Source: Moniliella sp. 'wahieum' (lineage: Eukaryota > Basidiomycota > Moniliellomycetes > Moniliellales > Moniliellaceae). From it: 64,000 nt of DNA. The notes under the pieces are model-generated. The model did not search any database and was not told the DNA's origin. It worked only from the letters and a program-made list of their open reading frames with translations. The stretch covers positions 620,001 to 684,000 of the forward strand of contig RSEE01000020.1 of assembly GCA_003971905.1 (NCBI GenBank), in the 5' to 3' direction. How positions within the stretch are numbered: position 1 is the stretch's first letter; every line of letters begins with the position of its first letter. Both the position numbers and the translations under genes were made by a program. Shown one piece after another: positions 50,832-61,182 of the stretch.

Positions 50832-52522
50832 TCATTCAACAAGAACCAAAGCACAGGGAGGGGCGTGTTCCCAGAAGCAGAGATATAGTTTGCCACTTTG
50901 TTCGTGCCAGCCCACTTGGTCAGAGGAGGCTCTTAACGGCCGTCCCGACGCCGGGTACAGGCCTGAAGGACCGACTTGACCCAGCCCGCGCACAGCATAA
51001 CCAGCTACAGTACGGAGCTTGACTCCATACTGGCCAGAACGTTCCTCCTCCCGTTCCTCAGCGTTGTAGGGGTCCAACTTATGTTCCAGCCACGGTTTGG
51101 CGTGCAACACGTGCGGCACCAGCTCGTCGCTAGAAACTTGGGCTCGTCGGGAGGCAGAGTATGGTAAGCACGTTTTCTCCCGCAGGAGGGGGGTCCACCC
51201 CGATCGAGTTCCCGCGTCAGGACCGGGAAGCGGGGACGCGGCCGCGGTGGTCTTGCGTCTACGCAGCTCCTTGATGCGCTCTGTCTCGTCCACCAGGCGA
51301 GCGGCGTAGCTGCTCTCCAACCCGACCGAGGCAGGGGGGAGCGAGCCATCCCAAAGCGAGCGCACGTACCACATGTACGCATCCACCGAAGTGAACGGGG
51401 TATAGCTCACGGGCAGCCCGGCGAAGGCCAGCGACGGATTGCGGGCAAGAAGAGTCTGTTTGTGCACGCCGACGATGCGCGGGGCGACCAAGGGAGGGTG
51501 GCGGGGGGAAAGCGCTTCCTCCACGGTCCCCTGGCGCTCGGGGTGAATGCTCTGCCATGCGTTGGTCCATGCTGCACCCCAAAGCGCCTTCTCAATTGCT
51601 TGGATCCACGCAGGCTGCCCATCGTCGGGCTCAAAGGGCGTGTGGGCGGTACCTTGCCTGTACGCCTTGAGTGCCGCCTCATTCACCGCAGCACGGACTT
51701 GCGCGTAGGTAGGGGAGCTAGGGTCAAGTACTTGCTTGGCATGGGCGCTGATACGCTCCGCCTCTGGGGGGGTTAGCGGCCGACGCCACACCCTCGCATA
51801 GGGGTAGCGGTTGCCGTCGTACCCGGTTCCGTAGAGGATGGCATCGACCCCTCAAGTACCCGTCCCCCCAGTAGTTCCACATCCATCTTTCCCTCCCGCA
51901 CAGTAATCGAGGCGATCTCAGGCACATCTTCAATGCGGCGGTCTTTGAGCGAAGGAAAGAGGGGCGAAGGCTCAGACCGCACCGAGCGGTAGACCCGGAC
52001 CGGTCCGACCGACTCGGTCTTCTCGACAGGGGTGCCTTGAGTTCAAGATGGACATCTTGGTACACTGGGTCGTCGTCGTACGCATGCGCGTCCGGGTAGA
52101 GCTGAGCAATGTGCGCGGCCATGTCGTTGGCACTGTTTCCATTGCCCACAATGACCACTTTGCGGTTAAAGTAGGGCTCGGGACCACGGTACCACTTGGC
52201 ATGGTGCACCGCTTGGCCTTGGGCAATGGCCTCTTCAAGTCCCTTGACTACCGGATAGCCCGCATGGTCGTACCACCCACTTGCAAGCACAGCAGCGTCA
52301 ACGTGACTGAGCGACACTTGGTCCGCCGTACGCGTAGCCAGAATCCATCCGGCCGACTGGGCTAGATAGCCTTGTTTCTGTTGCGCCTCGCTGGGGGCTA
52401 GGGGCGGAAGCTCCCACACACCAAGAACATCAGTATTGGTCTGGAGACGACGGCCCTTGTCTGGCTGGTCGGCAAGGAAGGAGAGAATGTGCTGCTCGGT
52501 CTCGATGAGCGTGGGGAACGTC
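50832..52522 (-). pseudogene. Flavin-containing monooxygenase, C-terminal part, split from its N-terminus by a copia insertion
   Basis: Reading on the minus strand from the insertion point, PTLIETEQHILSFLADQPDK opens the fragment. Next come AVLASGWYDHAGYPVVKGLE and HHAKWYRGPEPYFNRK, the FMO fingerprint, directly before the NADPH loop VVIVGNGNSANDMAAHIAQ. VYRSVRSEPSPLFPSLKDRR, DAILYGTGYDGNRYP-like sequence and a long C-terminal region ending LCFWEHAPPCALVLVE follow. Such enzymes use FAD and NADPH to oxygenate soft nucleophiles (N, S) or do Baeyer-Villiger chemistry. The copia element separates this part from the FAD-binding start at 57950, so the gene is interrupted unless the element is absent from another allele. 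A few extra frame breaks, for example near 52030, look like base losses. Confidence 0.87.
52518..52522. repeat. Target-site duplication ACGTC, left copy
   Basis: ACGTC directly abuts the TG of the 5' LTR and is repeated at 57576-57580 after the CA of the 3' LTR, as expected for a 5-bp integrase-made duplication. Confidence 0.9.
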
Positions 52523-52681
52523 TGTTGACATCCGTCCTAGGACCGCGCGGACCCTGAGTCACGTGAGTCAGCTTTCATTCCTTCCGAGCTCGCACCAGTC
52601 TTCTGGACGAGTCAGTCGCAGAAGCTTCTTAGTCCAATACGACGTTCAGTGCTCACATTCTGGGTAGTAGCGAGGCCGACA
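52523..52681 (+). repeat. 5' LTR of copia element (159 bp)
   Basis: It starts TGTTGACATCC and ends GCGAGGCCGACA, with the usual TG...CA ends. It matches the 3' LTR throughout except for one single-base length difference near its end. Confidence 0.95.
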
Positions 52682-55600
52682 GAGTTACATCCTTATCTGC
52701 TCATCCCTGAGCTGGCCAAAACTACACCCACAACCATGGGCGCCAACGCTAACACCGATCTCTCGGTCAGCGACACCACAATGGTGAACAAGCGCGATTA
52801 CTGGACACCAACCGGTCGCGATCCGCCACCGATTGGCACCGACAACGAGGAACTCATGATGCTTTGCGCCGAAGCGCACCTGTGGTTCAAGAAGACGAAC
52901 GACATCGATGTCGTTAAAGAGAAGATCAACAGAGCTATACACGACAGAGCCGAGTGGCTTGGATGGAAGGACGAACCTACGTCTACCACGACAAACTGGG
53001 TTCGACGGGCTACGAATTTTGTGGTGCAAAACATCCACCAAATGGAAACTCAACCCAACGCAACTTTGGGGGCACCTACAGGCGCAGCCTCGCGACCCGA
53101 GTACGACCTTTACAGATCACTACGCGAGTCTCCCCCAAGAATATCAAGTGGCCTGATCTGAACAAAGACCCGTCCGCCTACAGCGCTTGGGAAGACGAAT
53201 TTCTCTTCGCGATAACAGATGCCACCCCCACGCAAGCGACGTCGTCCAGAATGGTCGCAGCTCCCGCTACTTCACCGAGACGACCTCGACAGACGCTTGC
53301 ACAACCTTCTTAGGGAAGCCATGCCGTCAACCCTCTTCCGGACGATCCGCACCCACCACGAAATATCATGCACCCAGGACACGCTGAACATGCTGCGTCA
53401 GCGGTATGGATATACGCCTACCGCAAACAGAGGGCCTCTACTCATTCGCTACTTTTCGGCCGACCAGGAAACGATCGGTCGAGACTACCTCGACTACATG
53501 GAAGAGATCAGTGCAAGCCTGACGCGAGCGGGCATCCCACTTACGGAAGAGCAGGAACGCACTGGGATCCTACTCGGCTTACGCGACATGAGCATTCGCC
53601 AGCGTGAAGAGCGCTCGAGTCTAGACAAGTTACGGCAGGCCGTGATGGACATACCAGCCGCCACGTATCCCGGTGGAGAAAGGAAGAGAAACGGAGGCAA
53701 GCCGGTCAACGGAGGAACGCCTTGGACTCGACCCGACAGCGGGGGACGACCCACCAGCGGGGGAAAAAACTCCAGCGGGGGCAAAGCCGGCGACGACAAC
53801 CTCGCGGACACAAAGACCAAGGGGCAAGACCGCACCAACCAACCCTGGCGCAGCGCGACGTCTAATAAACCTGTTGTCCCTCCGCGCAACCCAGGCCGAG
53901 CCAACGCTCACGTCGCTCAGAGAGCGAGCTCTCCCGAGTCTGAAGTGATTGACGTTGATGCGGGCACAGCTGACTACTAGGAACTCGGGGGCGAAATGCG
54001 AATCATCCGGGCATTATATGACAGTGGGGCATTCCCATCCATTTGGAAAGACAAATCCGTCTTCACATCCATGACCCCTTGCGACGACGAGATAGAGGTT
54101 GCTAACGGGACACATGTAAAGGCGGAAGGACGAGGCACGGCCACAATCCGTATCCGATGCTTAGGAGGACACCAAATGGAGATAAAACTCCCCAACAGCC
54201 TATACATGCCCCGTTTCAGCCGAAATCTCGTCAGTGTAGCACACCTGTCGAACACCGGAATCGCATCATACTTCGCCCCACACCAGAAGGGTATCTGGCT
54301 TGGTAACCCAGGATCCACCCTACGAAAAGTAACCGGCAGTGACTATCAATTCACGATCTTACACAACCCGCGAACGCCACCCACACCCCTGCGGGCCATG
54401 GCGACCAAACCGATCAAACCGGCCGACCCACCCTCAACCCCAAACTCCCTCGCAGCATCCCTGGCCCTGGACCACGTCTCTAAAGCCCACAAACGCTGGA
54501 ACCACGCAGCCATCGACCTCCTCCCCTGGCTTACACGATCGGAAACCGCAGGCCTCCGCGTCACAGCCAAGCATATCTCCCTCTGTCGTTCAGAGTGGGA
54601 TTGCCCAACATGCGCGGTGGCACTAGCGACAGCATCGCCCCATCCGAGCCGGGACCGCCTCCGATCCAAAAGACCTTTCGAGGTCCTCCACGTCGACGTA
54701 GTAGACCTCCCCCGGGTAACCGGCATGGGGCACGGATACGCCCTCGTCGCCGTTGATGACTTCACGCGGTACGTCTTCACCACAGCGATCCCGACAAAGG
54801 GCGCTGCAACGAAGGAACTGCGGAACCTCATATTGCGGGCAACGCTACGGCCCGGACAGACTGCTGCGGACTTTGCGCACGGACAACGCCCCCGAATTGA
54901 CAAGCGCACTGCAACCTTTTCTGGACGAGCAAGGCATCACGTCAGAACGGACAATCCCGGGGCAGAGTGCTAGCAACGGTGTGGCTGAGCGTGCCATCCG
55001 AACCATAACGACTCGTGCAAGGCAGTTGCTCTTGGGTACAGGTCTTCCGACGTCGGACTGGTGGGAACACAGCCTCCACGCTGCGTGCTTCACCCAAAAC
55101 CAAATGCCACTCAAAACATCCGGGGAAGACAACAAATCGCGATTTGAGCGATACAAAGGCCACGCATACTCGTTACCGATGCAACCCTTTGGCCGCGTTG
55201 CATACCTCCATCTGCCCGAGTCACGCCGCGAGCACAAGCTCAGCGCGCGGGCAGAGGAAGGTATGCTGGTAGGATACCACCATCAGCGCGGATCAAAGGG
55301 ATGGCTCTTCGCCACATACCAACCATCCCTGGGTACCTTCACCTACCGCTGGTCGAAACCGTACAAATGGGGCAACGCCATCTACCCCCATCTCCACCCC
55401 GACCACTTCCCACCCGACATCTCCAAATCACCTCAAATTAAAATCGACAGTGAAAAAGACGCTAACCCTACTCCGCCAGCCGCGGCAGCACCCATGCCCC
55501 GAACCGCCGCCACACCCCAGACACCCGCTCCCACCACCACCCCCCCCCGCGCCGCTACCCCCTCCGCCAGCGCACCACCCGCACCTCCCTCGACCTGCAC

Positions 55601-57415
55601 ACACTCCCAATCGCTGACGACCCCACCGACACGACCTACCATGCTCGTGCTGCAGCCGCCACGCCCCACTGCGCCGCACCAGAGATCGGCATCGCCCGCC
55701 CCCTACCTGACACATCCGCCCCCCCGTTTGCCGACACAGTTCAACCTCCCGAATACGCCGCCATGACTGCTCTCAGCGCACCCATCCACCCGGACACGGT
55801 TCAGCTCACCAAGGATGGCGTACCCCTCGCTCCCAAGACGCTCAAGGGTCTCGAGACTCACCCCTCCTTTGCCATGGTCAAGCAGGCTATGGCCGACGAG
55901 GTGGCCACACTCGCGCGATACGGCACCTACGAGGCTACGTACCCACCACCGGGTGCACAAATCCTCATAGGACTATGGCGCATCACCACAAAGACGGACG
56001 CCGAGGGCCGGTTCCTGCGCCACCGCGCGCGCTTTGTCGCGGGCGGACACCAACAATCGGCCGAGACTTGGGGCCAGACGTTCGCACCATCGGTGCGCAC
56101 ACCTGCCATCCTGACCCTCGTCGTGCTGGCCGAGAAGTATAAGTTTGGCCTCTTCTCGGCGGACGTCAATGCAGCGTACCTGAACGCCCCCCTCGAAGAA
56201 GCAGTCTACATCCGCCCACCCCCCTACTTCCCCGAAGCGGGTGGTCGCGTGTGGCGTCTCAAGAAGAGTCTATACGGGCTACATCAGAGCGGAGCAAACT
56301 GGGCACGATACATCCGGAACCTGCTGCGTGACAAGCTCGGCTTCACGCAAAGCTTGACCGAGCCCTGCTTGTTCGTGCGCGCTGCACCACCGGGTGAGCA
56401 GATCCTCCTGGCGGTCCACACCGACGATCTGCTCCTCGCATGCAAGTCACACCAAAAGTACGAGGAGTTTATGGCCGAGATAAACACACACATTGATGTT
56501 CGTGGTAACGGTCCCCTTCACTACCACCTGGGATGCCAATACGATCGGATCGGTGGGGAGCTGTACCTGAGCCAACCAAAGTTCATCGAGGAAGTGGTGG
56601 CAAAGCACCACATCAAAGCCCCGTGGATCCGGACTCTCCCACATCCCGTACGGATGATACCGCCCCGTGCCGACCCTGAACCCCCATCCCTCCCAGCCTT
56701 GCGCAAGGCATATCAGGGGAAGATCGGATCGGGACTGTGGGCTGCACGAATGGGCCGGCCTGACTCCCTCTTCGCTATCACGGCCCTCAGCAGAGCCGCT
56801 GCCGACCCATCGCAGCAGCATCATCAAGCAGTCGATGACTTCCTTCGCTACCTGTACCATACTCGAGGAAAGGGCCTGAGGTTGACCCCAACATCAGATG
56901 CACCGGCCATTGCGCTGTATACAGATTCCGACTTGGCGGGAGATCCCATCCAGGCACGCTCCACATCTGGATGCCTACTGATGGTGTACGGTGTGCCGGT
57001 GTCGTGGCGATCCATTCTTCAGCCGAAGAGCGTTACCAGTACCGCCGCCGCCGAATATACGGCAGGATATGATGGACTGGTTGACGCCAACTATGTCAAG
57101 AACATCATGATCGAGCTTGGGGCCATCGGCGAGGGTACACCCATTCATTGGTATTGCGACAATAAGTCTGTCGTCGATCTCGCCCACAAATTTGGCAGCA
57201 CCGGCAAGCTCCGAGAGCTGAAGATCCGGTACCACAATGTACGGCAACACGTGGACTCGGGCGAGGCCATACTTGTACACATCCCCGGCGAAAGGAACCC
57301 AGCGGACGTCCTCACCAAGCCTCTCGGCCGTCCCGCCCTGACAAGCCATCTTGCTCAACTCCGCGTCGAGGAGATGGATCCAGTCCACATGACTGGGCCC
57401 TCCGGTCAGCGGGGG

Positions 57416-57575
57416 TGTTGACATCCGTCCTAGGACCGCGCGGACCCTGAGTCACGTGAGTCAGCTTTCATTCCTTCCGAGCTCGCACCAGTCTTCTGGA
57501 CGAGTCAGTCGCAGAAGCTTCTTAGTCCAATACGACGTTCAGTGCTCACATTCTGTGGTAGTAGCGAGGCCGACA
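57416..57575 (+). repeat. 3' LTR of copia element (160 bp)
   Basis: It begins TGTTGACATCC right after the polypurine tract and ends CCGACA. Near-identity with the 5' LTR indicates a young insertion. Confidence 0.95.
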
Positions 57576-57580
57576 ACGTC
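57576..57580. repeat. Target-site duplication ACGTC, right copy
   Basis: This copy pairs with ACGTC at 52518-52522. It lies inside the coding region of the monooxygenase. Confidence 0.9.
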
Positions 57581-57950
57581 TCGTGGTCACTGGGGGGGCG
57601 GAAGGGGGAAGCGAGAGAAGGCGTCAAGAATCGCGGGAGTACGTTACCGCGCAGTTGGGGGTAAGCGGGCGAGGGCCAGGCTACCGTCTGCGCCTCCAAT
57701 TGGACGGGCCACTGGCCATTGGTACGCGACGGGCCGCGCTCTCGTTCTTGGCGTGCCACGGGGGGTCCAAGCGCCAGACGCCGCCCACGCCCGGACGGCG
57801 CTCGTAGAGGATGGCGTCGAGGTGTTGGCCGGTGGGCGTGTCAGCGGTCAGGTCGCGCAAAGCCACGAGCCCCGCGATGCCGCCGCCGACGACAGCGATG
57901 TGCTGGGGATGGGGCACGGGCAGGACGGGGAGGCCGGTTGGGGTGCTCAT
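57576..57950 (-). pseudogene. Flavin-containing monooxygenase, N-terminal part, split by copia insertion
   Basis: The start MSTPTGLPVLPVPHPQ is followed by the FAD-binding motif IAVVGGGIAGLVALRDL and by YERRPGVGGVWRLDPPW, both standard in fungal FMOs. Then come PVQLEAQTVAWPSPAYPQLR, GNVLPRFLTPSLASPFRP and SDHET. Homologous FMOs continue at this point with FPTLIETEQ, which is exactly what stands on the far side of the element at about 52510. One frame break near 57745 looks like a lost A. A TATA box lies about 80 bp upstream of the start. This part alone could give only an FAD-binding fragment. Confidence 0.88.
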
Positions 57951-58654
57951 GGCGAGGGAGGGCACGCTGCTCCCGGCGGGACGGGGTGTGGGGGGGCGGG
58001 CGGAGACGGGCGGGCGGAGGCGGTGGGATATATACGGTCGTGCTGGGCGATGCGATGGCGTGCTGCGGCGCAACAAGAAACTAATAGCCTGCAATAGCCG
58101 CTGGCCTGCCGCACCACAGGAGGCTTGGCTTGGCGGGGCATCGGTGCAACGGCTGCGTGGGCCGTCGCTTGTCTCGCCATCGCCGTCCCCCGCACGCACC
58201 ATCCTTAGGCCTTATCGCTTGTCCAGGATCGCTCTGGCGCTCGCACAACTCCCGCCCTCGCCTCGTAGTCGCACTCACACCCCCGTCACGTCACGGCGCG
58301 TCAGCCTCGGCACTGGATGCGAATACACACCTCCTGCATCCTCCTGCACCAGGCCTCCCGCTGTCTCAATCTCAACCCACTTTGTTGGCCCAGCGTCTTT
58401 TTCTCTCAGACGGCAGTAGGCACTAGCACCGGCCCAGCCGCATCTCGAACAGCCACGAACAGCCACTACGGCACCACCACCCATCCTCCGTACCCATACC
58501 TACCCGGCCCCATCCCGCCGCTTCATGGGCCCTCCCCCCCACCTGCTGCAAACACGCGTCCCACGCAATATATGGATGAGGCGACCGATCCAATAGCCGC
58601 CCCCCCCCCCCCGCTTCGCCGCATCGCTTGGCAGCCATCACCAAGGGAGGGAGA
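57951..58654. other. Intergenic region between monooxygenase start and dynein IC 3' end
   Basis: The 704 bp include the monooxygenase promoter. No other gene is supported. A poly-C run lies near 58600-58612. Confidence 0.5.
58026..58034 (-). promoter_or_regulatory. TATA box of the monooxygenase gene
   Basis: GTATATATC on the minus strand lies about 80 bp upstream of the ATG at 57950, a typical position for an inducible fungal gene. Confidence 0.5.
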
Positions 58655-60932
58655 TCAACGCAAGCGAGACTTGCCATTGGCATAGTCGAATCCATACCCG
58701 GGTTGCGGCGCCGACCAACGGCCGCCCTGGGCGGCGAGGGGCGCATAGGTGGCCTGCGAAGCGGTGGCCCATCGACTGACATTTTCTTGCATCGTCTGCC
58801 AGTCTTCCTCCGTTGGCACAGCCAGCTCCTCCGACACATCGTACACATACACCCGCCCATCCGCGCCGCCCGTCGCGACGTGTCGTCCGCCGCGACTGAA
58901 CGAGAGTTTGTTCAGCGCGCGGCCGGTGCCCACGGGCGTACGCACAATCGGCCGCTCCGAGTCAAGGTTGAGGTTGTAAAAGTCCAGGTTGCCCACCCCG
59001 TCCACCTGAGCAAACACAGCAGGTGGGTGGGGTGCCAGGAAATGTCATAGACATAATCGTTGCTCTCATCAAAACTGAGCAAGGGAGTGTGGAGAGTGGA
59101 AGCGGTGCCTGACTCGGAGCGCGTCCTCGCCGCTCGGGTGCAGCAGGCTTTTTGTCCGCCGCGGGCGCTGCCCCCGTCGACGCACGCCACAGACGGGAAG
59201 TCCAGTCCATGCTACTGCTCAAGACCAGGTCCGAGAGGTCCACCTGCCCCGAAGCCGGGTGGTAGGAAAGCCCTGTTACAGGTGCCGCATGGGGAGGCAG
59301 GAAGCGTTCCGCCACGCTGATCCCGGCCCGCGTTCCGGCACGGTCAAATCGCTGGGCGGAATAAAGCGCGCCATCTTCACACCCAACGAGGAACGTGTTG
59401 GTCTCCTGCGCGGCAAAGGCGAGCGCGGTAACGTTGGCTTCGGTCCAATGTGCCGACGCTCCGACCGACGCAGCCTCCGCTCGTCCGGGGGGGTGGTCAA
59501 CTCGATCCGCTGGAGCGGGTGCGAGAGCTGGTCCAGCATCCACGTGCACACCGATCCATCCGTATCCGCCGAGGTGATGTGGTGGGCGTTGCGGGTTCCG
59601 ACCAAAGTAACGTTGTACACCGGATGGGTATGGCCATTGTTAGCGCTCAAGGGACTCTTGAGGACGGGCAAGGCCCGCGCACGCGTATCCCACAGCACGA
59701 TTTGCCCCGAGTATGTTCCGCCTACAACCAAATTGGGGTGGAAGGGAGAGAGTGCGACCGACAGCACATCCACGGGGGCATGGAAGACAAATTCGGGTCG
59801 GCTGAGAAGGTGCATGTTCCAGACACACGCCAGTCCATCTGGCGCATTGTCGTCCAACGCGCCAATTCCCGCAGGGGTGAGCGACTTGGAGTACGCCGCG
59901 ACGCATAGTTCGGGGTGAAGGGTGACCAATCGATGGAGGTTACGGAGCGGTGCTTGAGAAGCTGTTCGTCCCAGAAGGTGCGACTGAGCTCAATACTGGC
60001 CTCCCCGCCCGTTTGAGCCCGCAAGCCCGCAGCGTCGTCCACGCGATAATCCGCCAGGACATCGTAACTGTCCGTCAGAGCACGTTCGACGATGCGCGTG
60101 CTCTGCTCAAGGAAGGAGGCCAAATCGTTGCCTTTACCGGATCGAGCGACCTCTTCCTGCGTCAAGACACGAATGTCCTGCTCAATTTCCCGCTCCAGCG
60201 CTTCCTCCTGGGCACGAAGGTGTTCGTGTTCCTTGGCCGCGCGCAGGATAGCTTCCACCTCCTCTGCACTCAGGTCGGATCCGGCCAGCTGCTCCAGCAC
60301 ATGGTGCCGCACTTTTTTTTTCTTCCCGCACTTAGGCCCTGCACCGTCCCATCCGCACCCACCCGCACGCCCCGCACCTCAGCCTCCACCCCATCCCTCG
60401 GACTGGCGTCATCCTCCTCGGTCCCAGTCGACGTAGTCTGCACTTCCTTTGTGTAGTACAGCTTCTCACGCGGGGCAACCTCGAACAACTCGGTGACTTG
60501 GCTGATGAGCGTCGTGCCCGCGGTGCCCGATTGGACCGAGGGGAAGCCGGTGCGGCTCCGCTGGCGCTCGCGCCCGGCTGACGGGGGTCTCCTGGCCTGG
60601 TTCGGGATACGGGCTGCGGAGAGAAGTGCGTCGAGAGCTTACCAGGGAAGCGACTAGGTCGTCCAAGTCGCGGCGTGCGCTGGCACTGGCACGGGGGGAG
60701 GCACTGGTGGGGCCGGTGGCGGTCGAGGCGCGGCTGTCGGGGCGGCCGTCGGGAGTGGAGGCATCTTTGGCGCGCGCATCGGCCAGGCGGCGAGTGGTGC
60801 GCTCTTCGCGTGCGCGCTTGAGCTCCGCAAGGCGCGCACGCTTCGCCTCGATCTCGGCGCGGCGGCGCGACTCTCCGCTTCCGAGCGAGCTCTCGGCGAG
60901 GGTGGGGTGGTGGGGGCGGGCGGGCGAAGCAT
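58655..60932 (-). CDS. dic1: Cytoplasmic dynein intermediate chain
   Basis: The N-terminal helix RRAEIEAKRARLAELKRARE that binds p150-Glued is visible (about 60870-60800), then ASTPDGRPDSRASTATGPTS and RRDLDDLVASL. A charged segment (EEALEREIEQDIRVLTQEEV) precedes FLEQSTRIVERALTDSYDVL. The WD repeats follow: VTSIDWSPFTP, PDGLACVWNMHLLSRPEFVF, LSPFHPNLVVGGTYSGQIVL then WDTRARALPVLKSPLS, NAHHITSADTDGSVCTWMLD, FLVGCEDGALYSAQRFDRAG and DWTSRLWRA. The end is GGADGRVYVYDVSEELAVP with a short tail. It links dynein heavy chains to dynactin and light chains. The start is uncertain because the first Met is out of frame with the helix by one base. Several frame breaks occur between WD repeats. Confidence 0.93.
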
Positions 60933-61182
60933 GGCCTCGGCCCAGGGGGAGGCCCTGTGTGGCGCGCGAGGCTCAGGGCGGCTGGGATTGAACATTGCAA
61001 GTGCGTGGCCATCCATGCGACGTAGCAGTTGAAATTGCATTTCGCGGCCAGGGTGATCGGTACAACCTCCGCCCGTGATTTTTTGCTGTCTTTTGGGTCG
61101 GGCCAGCGCTGGCCTTGGGCCGCTTGAGCTTTACGGCCCGCTGCCCCCGCCTCTTTCCCGCGTGCTGGAACCTGCCACCACG
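60933..61182. promoter_or_regulatory. Divergent promoter, dynein IC / kelch gene
   Basis: About 250 bp separate the likely start codons. No TATA box is apparent. The dynein IC start might lie further into this interval, at the ATG at 61039. Confidence 0.4.

Larger units (their letters stand above)
52523..57575 (+). mobile_element. Ty1/copia (Pseudoviridae-type) LTR retrotransposon, about 5.05 kb
   Basis: The element has 159/160-bp LTRs, a 5-bp target duplication and a G-rich polypurine tract (GGTCAGCGGGGG) just before the 3' LTR. Internal parts in order are gag (about 52.7-54.0 kb), protease and integrase (about 54.0-55.4 kb), a proline-rich linker, then reverse transcriptase and RNase H (about 55.7-57.4 kb). 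Integrase before reverse transcriptase defines the copia superfamily. The RNase H end includes an ADVLTKPL motif typical of copia elements. Reading frames look interrupted in about four places, but the structure is otherwise complete. The LTRs differ at one position, so insertion is very recent. It lies in the opposite orientation to the monooxygenase gene it splits. Confidence 0.96.

Noticed and set aside
50832-57950. Two separate monooxygenase genes flanking the copia element
   Set aside because: The pieces are complementary, with FAD-binding start and NADPH/C-terminal part, the same strand, and homology continuous across the target duplication, so they are one gene.
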